A stretch of DNA of 64,000 nucleotides. Origin: Sporodiniella umbellata. Lineage: Eukaryota > Mucoromycota > Mucoromycetes > Mucorales > Rhizopodaceae. The notes beneath the pieces were generated by a model, which saw only the letters and a list, made by a program, of their open reading frames with translations, was not told where the DNA came from and ran no database searches. Of this stretch, positions 57,573 through 64,000 are shown piece by piece; within the stretch, counting starts at the first letter, position 1, and every line of letters starts with the position of its first letter. Location: NCBI GenBank assembly GCA_025677835.1, contig JAIXMR010000031.1:124001-188000 (forward strand), given 5' to 3'. Position numbers and translations under genes: made by a program.

Positions 57573-58994
57573 ATGATTTCAGTTTGCGTAAAACGTCTAG
57601 TAAAAACGAACGCACTTATGGTGCAAAGGTCTTTCAGCAGCTCCTCAACACATAAAAGAGATTTAAAAACTACAATTCAGAGTCCTTTGAGTGGTATTCG
57701 CGTTTTAGACTTGACAAGAGTGTTAGGTATGAAAAAGTGATGCGTAAAAATGTTTTTTTTTTTACTAACGCAAAAATAGCTGGACCTTATTGTACAATGA
57801 TGTTGGGCGATTTAGGGTAAAAATAAAGATAAAGCAGCAAGTTGTTGAGCAAACAAACAAAATAGAGCAGATGTAATTAAAATTGAAAATCCACACGGTG
57901 GCGATGATACTAGGGCTTGGGGGCCTCCTTTTGCAGAAAATTCGGATACAAATGACCCCACACACGGTGAATCAGCTTATTTTTTATGCGTCAATCGTAA
58001 CAAAAGATCTGTGACCGTTAATATGAAAACAGAGGATGGTCAAAAAATTATTAAAGAGCTTGTTCAGAAATGCGATGTGCTTGTTGAAAATTACTTGCCA
58101 GGAAAGCTTGAAAAGCTTGGTCTAGGATACAAACAATTAAGCGAAATCAATCCAAGGTTAGTGTATGCTTCGATCACAGGTTACGGGCAAACCGGACCAT
58201 ACGCTCATAGACCGGGATATGATGTTATTATTGAAGCTGAAGCAGGACTTATGCATATCACAGGCGAGCCTTCCGGTGCTCCTGTCAAAGTCGGTGTAGC
58301 TATCACTGATCTCACTACAGGCCTTTACACTCACAGTGCTATCTTAGCCAGTTTGCTTCAGCGTTCTATAACCGGGAGGGGCCAGCATGTCGACTGCTCG
58401 TTAATAGAATCACAGGTGGCTTCATTGGCTAATATTGCATCGAACTATCTTATTGGAGGTCAGGAAGCGAGTAGAATGGGAACCTCGCATCCTTCAATTG
58501 TACCTTATCAAGTGTTCTCGACCAAAGACTCTTTTGTTATGATTGGTGCTGGAAACGATGGACAATTCACAAAGTTGTGTGATCGTATGCAAGTCTCTCA
58601 TTTAGCTCAAGATAAAAAATTCCAAAAGAACAGTGACAGAGTGAATAACCGAGAAGAGTTAATACGATTACTGCAGGAACGCTTAAAACAAGAGAATAAT
58701 AGCTATTGGCTTGACATCTTAAATGACGGAGGGTTTCCCTTTGCTCCTATTAATACAATTGGGCAAACTTTCCAACATCCACAACTTCAAGCAAGAGGTT
58801 TAGTCCACGAGGTAGAACATCCTCGAGCAGGCAAAATAAATATGGTGGGGCCTCCCGTTAAATACAGTGAATCAAAAACAACTATCACAAGGCCACCGCC
58901 TCTTCTTGGTGAACATACGCATGAGGTGCTTAGAGAGCTATTGAACTATTCAAAAGAAAAAATGACAATGCTTGAAAAAAAGGGAGCGATTTGA
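57573..58994 (+). CDS. SUGCT: Mitochondrial family III CoA-transferase (SUGCT-like)
   Basis: Family III CoA-transferases move CoA between carboxylic acids; SUGCT uses glutarate with succinyl-CoA or similar donors. ATG at 57573 gives presequence MISVCVKRLVKTNALMVQRS, FSSSSTHKRD. The core: PLSGIRVLDLTRVLAGPYCT, MMLGDLGADVIKIE, GGDDTRAWGPPFA, AYFLCVNRNKRSVTVNMK and CDVLVENYLPGKLEKLGLGY. The catalytic Asp lies in RPGYDVIIEAEAGLMHITGE. Later GRGQHVDCSLIESQVASLAN and GHPSIVPYQ-like TSHPSIVPYQVFSTKD; end PPLLGEHTHEVLRELL. Two introns (R-V-L/AG and DLG/ADV) fit GT-AG. About 435 residues. SUGCT is favoured over bile-acid or formyl-CoA members by the presequence and overall resemblance, without a search. 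Convergent with kelch/BTB, stops 35 bp apart. Confidence 0.9.
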
Positions 58995-59029
58995 TTCCAG
59001 TAATAAAAACTTTTTTTTTTTTTTTTTTG

Positions 59030-60925
59030 TTAAAATCGAGGCATTGAGTCAGATGGCTCTAAAGTAGGCGACATCATTCCAGAGTATGTAAGGCTAGCTT
59101 TCCGTGGTCTTTCAACTACACCAGAAGGCGTCTTTTGGGAAGCGTGATAGAGGGTGCTGGACTTTGATACTTTAGGTACTGGTTTGGTATAAATTGAGCT
59201 AGAACCTGCAGTTAACGATTTGGATGTGGTCATCCATCTAGGGTCTTTAGGAAGCGTGGGTGATAAAGGCCCCGATACTTTTTGCATTGTGGGCGAAGGT
59301 AAATTGGTTGTCGAGTAATGAGTAGCAAAAAGAGAAGGAGATTCTGTAAGGGGTGAGTTTGGAGTCAGCATCTTTTCTTGTTGCATCATTTTTTTGGCAT
59401 TGATCATCACCCGCAAAGCACGAATTTGAAGCGCCATTTGGCCTGTCAAGGCGGATACTTCATATATCATGCTTGCTGTGGATATTGTTAGTGCTTCATG
59501 CAAAGCATGTACTACAAGCATATTGAGACGTTTGAGACCATACATATCTGACAAAAAAAGCAGACGAGAAAGTATATTTGGGTGATGTTGTTGAGCTGTA
59601 ATAAGGTGATCTGTATAAAGGTATTGTACAAAGGCGAGCGCAACAGGATGTCCTTCAGATATTACCAGTTTTTTGAAGCCAGAGGCTGAGCTATCTTTTT
59701 CTAGCAACAGTTTTGAAAAATATGGCCACCTCGTCTCTACAACACTCGAATTGACAGGAATTGAACGACTGTCTTCAGTGACTATTTCCATATCAGCCAT
59801 ACTTGGCTCACTAAGCATACTTAGGCCTAGCTCTTGAGCCACAGGAGTCGATGTTTCCTCTGGTATTGTATAGATCCCAAAAGCTTCAAGATGTATAGTA
59901 GATACATGCGTGTAATTTACTTGCCGGTGGCTGTAATCCTCCAAAAGATCTCTTGTCTTGTCACCAAACACAACAAACTGACCATTTTCTTCGCACAAGA
60001 CACCTTTGTTCCACGAACCTTGCGACAAGGCTGACCCCACATCAATTCTAACCCAAACGAGATTAGTAAGGTTGAGGGCCCAAATGTTGAACGCTTTCAG
60101 TGTTGGCGTCAAATAGGTTCCAGACAAAATTAAATGATTTCCAAGTACAAATCCGCAAGGAAATCTTAATCCAGGCGGTAATGATAGTCCTGTCATAGAA
60201 GCAGAATGGTCTTGAGTATTTGAGGTAGGCAAAGCAAAGCTTTGAAGTTCTCGAGTAACGTCTGCGAAGTTGTAATTCGAATAAACGCAAACTGCTTTTT
60301 CACGATCCCAGAAATTTGAGTATTCAGAAGGGCAGAATGCAATAGATCGATAGGCGCCATATTGTTTGTTTAGCGCACCTCCCAAGATCCACTGAAAGGT
60401 ACTTAAGCAAAACACGTTTGTTTCATCTATGTATTGATTAGCCATATTCTGGCCCCCAATAATTACTAGTTTGTCTTGAGATATGACTGACAAATGAGCA
60501 TAGCGGGCTTGGGGTTTATATATACTTGGAGGTATTTCCGGATATTCCCATGTCATTAGCTCAAGATTGAATAAACAAACGTCGTCTAGAGCGCACAAAC
60601 TCTGGGACGATCTTTTAGTGAGGTACCCCATACCTCCGCATACAAACAAATGCTTCCCATACAAGTTGGTCGAATGAAAGTAGCGTGGTTGCGGCGGTGG
60701 CGGAGAGTCAGGCTCAGCAATATGTCTGGTCCAACAGAGACTAACAAGATCCAGAATGTAAAGATTATTAGTCATTTGGCGAGATGAAGTCAGTCTTCCA
60801 CCAAATAGATATAGTTTTTCACCCACACTAGTCACAGTAGCTCCCACTAATGGTGGCGGAATGTCGCCATGGGTAGGTTTGGTCTCGGTAGTGAAGTCAG
60901 CAATAGATTGTGTTCCTGAACTCAT
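59030..60925 (-). CDS. Kelch-repeat/BTB protein, Ral2-like
   Basis: Single uninterrupted frame of 631 codons, unlike its intron-rich neighbours. Start at 60925 (MSSGTQSIADFTTETKPTHG). Kelch-type blades: GATVTSVGEKLYLFGGRLTS, PQPRYFHSTNLYGKHLFVCG, PQARYAHLSVISQDKLVIIG, LRFPCGFVLGNHLILSGTYL and VLCEENGQFVVFGD, with paired Gly and Trp (CWTRH, TWEYPE, LVWVRI). A BTB-like domain follows at about residues 375-490: ADMEIVTEDSRSIPVNSSVV, RWPYFSKLLLEKDS, LAFVQYLYTDHLIT, LLFLSDMYGLKRLNMLVVHA. The tail is Ser/Thr/Pro-rich (TPNSPLTESPSLF) with likely phosphosites. S. pombe Ral2, a Ras1 activator, has the same kelch plus BTB layout and length (611 aa). Role in Ras-linked morphogenesis is inferred. Confidence 0.85.
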   Translation of the reverse strand: MSSGTQSIADFTTETKPTHGDIPPPLVGATVTSVGEKLYLFGGRLTSSRQMTNNLYILDLVSLCWTRHIAEPDSPPPPQPRYFHSTNLYGKHLFVCGGMGYLTKRSSQSLCALDDVCLFNLELMTWEYPEIPPSIYKPQARYAHLSVISQDKLVIIGGQNMANQYIDETNVFCLSTFQWILGGALNKQYGAYRSIAFCPSEYSNFWDREKAVCVYSNYNFADVTRELQSFALPTSNTQDHSASMTGLSLPPGLRFPCGFVLGNHLILSGTYLTPTLKAFNIWALNLTNLVWVRIDVGSALSQGSWNKGVLCEENGQFVVFGDKTRDLLEDYSHRQVNYTHVSTIHLEAFGIYTIPEETSTPVAQELGLSMLSEPSMADMEIVTEDSRSIPVNSSVVETRWPYFSKLLLEKDSSASGFKKLVISEGHPVALAFVQYLYTDHLITAQQHHPNILSRLLFLSDMYGLKRLNMLVVHALHEALTISTASMIYEVSALTGQMALQIRALRVMINAKKMMQQEKMLTPNSPLTESPSLFATHYSTTNLPSPTMQKVSGPLSPTLPKDPRWMTTSKSLTAGSSSIYTKPVPKVSKSSTLYHASQKTPSGVVERPRKASLTYSGMMSPTLEPSDSMPRF

Positions 60926-63900
60926 TTTCAATCAAACTGAAACCTAATGTTTTTCCCAGAGCCCCCTTTTTGTACACTAATACTCTTTTATTTTTGAAAT
61001 AAAAATAAAGATTGCTTTTTTTGGGCTTGCTGAAATTGAGGACTTTTTTCTAAAGTAAACGCTTTGAAAAATTCTCAAACTACAGGCATTGTAATTTTAT
61101 TTATGCGGAGATACAAACACAACACGAACTTTTTTCCTTTGTGATTTTAGTTGTGTATTCAAACTATTACCAGAAAAAAATTTGAGTTGATCGATGTTCC
61201 AAAGTAACCTGAAAATCTTCTGGGTTTGAAAACTTGAAGCATCCAAGGTGCACAGTGCGTTTTTATGATAAACACTGGACCTTCCTTTTCTATAAATATA
61301 CCGATATTTTCATTATATGACCAATATCGTTTTATATGCTCTTTTTGATAATTCGTTTAGATATTTTTTTACAATGCCATTTATAGACACGCTATAATAC
61401 AATGCCTCCAAAAACAGTATCGGCCAATGAACAAGAAGTGTTTGCTTTGCAGATCAAATACATAATGTTATTTCTACTTTGACGCTACTTCCCGTCCAAA
61501 TTTAACAGTATAGCCTAAAAAGCTACAAAGCCTTGATAAATCAGACAATCGTCCAATCTGTACAAAATTTTCGCAATACTTTTCACTATCGTAAAATCTT
61601 GTGCAGCTTGTACTTGGCAAGACAATGTGGTGGTCAGATCCGCGCTAGAAAAAAGACAGTTAATCCTGAGATATGATGAGACAACAAAATTAGAGCGTAT
61701 GGTGCTGATAGAGCAAGGTAGACGTGTTTTCCCGAGATATCCTCCGTATACATTTGGGGATAGATATCTGTATCGTGTCTGTCCCACATCAGCATTCAAG
61801 TCACTGTCAAAGAGGAAGATTGTGGTTGTACTCAAAATTCAGTAGCACAATGAAATTATATTGTAACCCGAAGACTCTCCTAACACTTACACTTTAGTGC
61901 AAAGTTAGTTATCACATTCTAATTCAGATCCATGACTTCTAAAAGATGTAAAACTATCTTTCTAAAAAAAAATATGATTTGTTTAATTTTCTGAATATTG
62001 TCATCTTTCTCAAAGTATCAATATAGAAAAACTTCTTTCTTGCAGGCTATCATACAAAGATACTATTCATAAACAAACTTGTAATTTGAAAAGTGGTCTT
62101 GGATACGCGTCGTATAGTTTTGAAACGAGTAACAATATTGCAAAATATAGAATGAAATTTTGATAAAATTTTAATCTTTGGGGAATACTATTTTTCGATA
62201 GAAACAGACAAACCATTTTACAACCCAAAACCACTTTCCAAGCGACTAGTGATTCTACCTAAAGTCTGTATGGACTTATAGGTCATCCATTTGCTTCGCG
62301 GATTATGTACTCCATTGTTAGTTACGCGCAAATCTTATTATAGAATCCGATTTAACATAGTACTCAAATGATAAATAGACAACATTGTCTTTAGAGGTCA
62401 ATTTATTCGTTGCTCAGTGCAAAATGGCTAAGCTTATGCTGAGACCAATGGCTTGAAGCTGTGCTACTTGATCAATCAACCTGTCTTACTTTAATTTTTA
62501 CATGTTTTTAGCGTCATTACATGAACAAGAATAATTTTTTTGAAGCAACTATCAAGTCTGGGCAGTCTTGATATAGTCTTTATTTTGACAGTTATTACGA
62601 TAATAAAGGCAGATGAATTAGTATCAGAGATTGATTGTAGCCACGTTATAGTCTTCCGTCAATGTATATTTCTGACTTGTTTGTCTGGTACTCTCAAAAA
62701 TACTGTCAGGGCACATGCTATACTTTTTGACTCATCCATACGCTGTTTGAGTGCAATTGAGTTACTGAAGCTGGTGTATTCATAAGTTTTTTTTTTTTTT
62801 TTTCAATTTTAGATCGAAAAGCCAAACTTTATCATTAAACTATAACGTGTATAGCTTTGTTTTAGATATTCTCTTTCATATGAGTATATGGAATTTTTGG
62901 ACTGTCTATCGAGATAGATTAGTTTGAAGATACAGCCTTCTTGCATTCACTACACATATCAAGTACCTTTAAAAAGTTCAGGCCCATTAACAACACCTCA
63001 ATAACATTTATAAATAAGGGTTACGTACAATTTAAATAAACAATGTATTGAAAATACAAAAGAAGTTTGCCCTGTATTTATACCCTTCAAACAAATTCGT
63101 AGTAACATTGGTTTCGATCAACTATGATTTTTTTTTTCTTTTTCAGAAATACTGTAAAGAATATGGTGTTGTTTTTTCTGTATGATATTTTTTAGTAGCG
63201 GTTGATGGCATAACATGTTGCTTGTTTACGTGAAAGCATAGTTGGCAAGATAGTATCGGAAAAAAGCACAGCTTTTTCTTTTATCTTTTTATGTACGCGA
63301 TCGAAACCACTAGCTATAGTTTGAGAAGGAGTTAGATAGAAAAGGGGCAAAAAAGTAGAATGTAGCAACCAAAAACTAGAATGCGAAATTGATGCTCAAA
63401 TCAGCTTCTTATTATAAAGGCCAAATCGTTGAAGCATAAATTTATTCCTATGTATAGCCTTTTTTTTTTTTTTTTTTACAGTACATGCCGTTTATTTTTA
63501 TGCTTTATTTGGTAAGCTTCTGTTCTTTTTCTTTTTTTTTTTTATTAAAAAAAAAACGACAACATAAATAAGGTTTAAATTTTTATTTTTTTAATATTCT
63601 AAGTAATTATTGTTGTGAAAGGTGCCTAAAACACTCTATGATTTTCATAAAATTAAATTTGAGGAGTAGCCTTCGTTCTAGTAATGTGTATTTATATAAA
63701 AGGAATATAGTTAAACTTAGCTGTGTTACGTTTTTAGACTTTTTTTATTGTGGCCCCTCTTAGTTTTTTTTTTTTTTTTTTTTTTTTTTCTGGTGTATCT
63801 CCTTTTAGAGGCATATCAAATCAAAATTTCACTCTGTTTGGTGGTCCTTAATGTTCTCTTTTGGGGGTAGCCCTTTATTCATTTATTTTACTTTATTTCT

Positions 63901-64000
63901 TTTTACAAAAAAAAAAAAAAAAAAAACCGATTCCGTATATACTTAATTGGGAAGAAGCACGCTACAAATAAAAGATATGCTAAGTTGACGCAAGTATTCA
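60926..64000. other. Gene-poor right flank, 3.1 kb
   Basis: Only the T-box-like frame at 61537-61845 is of note. The frame at 62540-62785 is low-complexity without ATG context. Poly-T tracts near 62787, 63460, 63764 and poly-A near 63907. Confidence 0.55.
61537..61845 (+). pseudogene. Short frame with T-box-like beginning (fragment)
   Basis: A stop-to-stop frame of about 100 codons, with no ATG before codon 54. It reads ...ALEKRQLILRYDETTKLERM then VLIEQGRRVFPRYPPYTF and YLYRVCPTSAFKSL, ending VVVLKIQ. The L-x-L-R-x-(D/E)...E-x-M-V-x-x-x-x-G-R-R-V-F-P order parallels the start of T-box DNA-binding domains (LW-R-F...EMIVTK-GRRMFP). The rest of a T-box was not found downstream. Could be a fragment, an exon of an unrecognised gene, or coincidence. 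Confidence 0.28.

Noticed and set aside
1..64000. CRISPR array, phage or bacterial operon
   Set aside because: Spliceosomal introns, organelle presequences and fungal proteins show a eukaryotic nuclear segment; no regularly spaced direct repeats exist outside the coding repeats listed.

Overview
This window looks like a nuclear segment from an early-diverging filamentous fungus, most likely a Mucoromycota/Mucorales species. It is AT-rich with many homopolymer and TA runs. Genes are split by short GT-AG introns of about 45-130 nt. The protein set is fungal: an eisosome Pil1 protein, an Sfp1-type split zinc finger, a Ral2-like kelch/BTB protein, a type I metacaspase, and secreted fasciclin, PEBP and sulfatase proteins. 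The phylum call rests on general protein resemblance recalled from knowledge, not on a search. All exon joins were made by eye from reading frame, splice sites and family conservation.

Layout. 1-3.1 kb: a partial secreted subtilase (-) and a divergent metacaspase (+). 3.75-18.25 kb: a sulfatase gene present twice in inverted orientation, with almost identical introns and exons. The copies flank 9.7 kb holding a CNNM/Mam3-like membrane protein, a COG3 gene lacking the C-terminal half, a small secreted protein, a Pil1 eisosome protein with a long Q/Y/P/H-rich tail, and two small ORFs. 18.5-20 kb: a gene joining a helical N-terminus to a C-terminal Myb domain of the TBF1/TRF kind. 21.7-25.8 kb: ribonucleotide reductase small subunit, preceded by MCB/E2F-like sites, convergent with the TFIIH helicase XPD/Rad3. 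25.8-30.4 kb: a gene desert with one possible decayed 5S rRNA copy.

30.4-50.9 kb: Sfp1-like factor, a membrane-anchored SH3 protein, an alpha/beta hydrolase, mitochondrial thioredoxin, an ING-type PHD protein, a heavily N-glycosylated FAS1 protein, mitochondrial enoyl-CoA hydratase, an MCUR1/DUF1640 protein, a Rad60/Esc2-like SUMO-like-domain protein, a secreted PEBP with an unusual repeat tail, and a Tat-SF1/Cus2-like splicing factor. 52.3-60.9 kb: SCYL2-like pseudokinase, NUDCD1-like protein, a family III CoA-transferase and a kelch/BTB protein. 60.9-64 kb: mostly non-coding, with a short reading frame carrying a T-box-like start.

There are no operons and most genes are unrelated housekeeping functions. 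Convergent pairs often have stop codons 20-200 bp apart. Four themes link neighbours: mitochondrial proteins (thioredoxin, enoyl-CoA hydratase, MCUR1-like, CoA-transferase), secreted or cell-surface proteins, genome maintenance (RNR2, XPD, Rad60-like, TBF1-like) and membrane traffic (COG3, SCYL2, Pil1).
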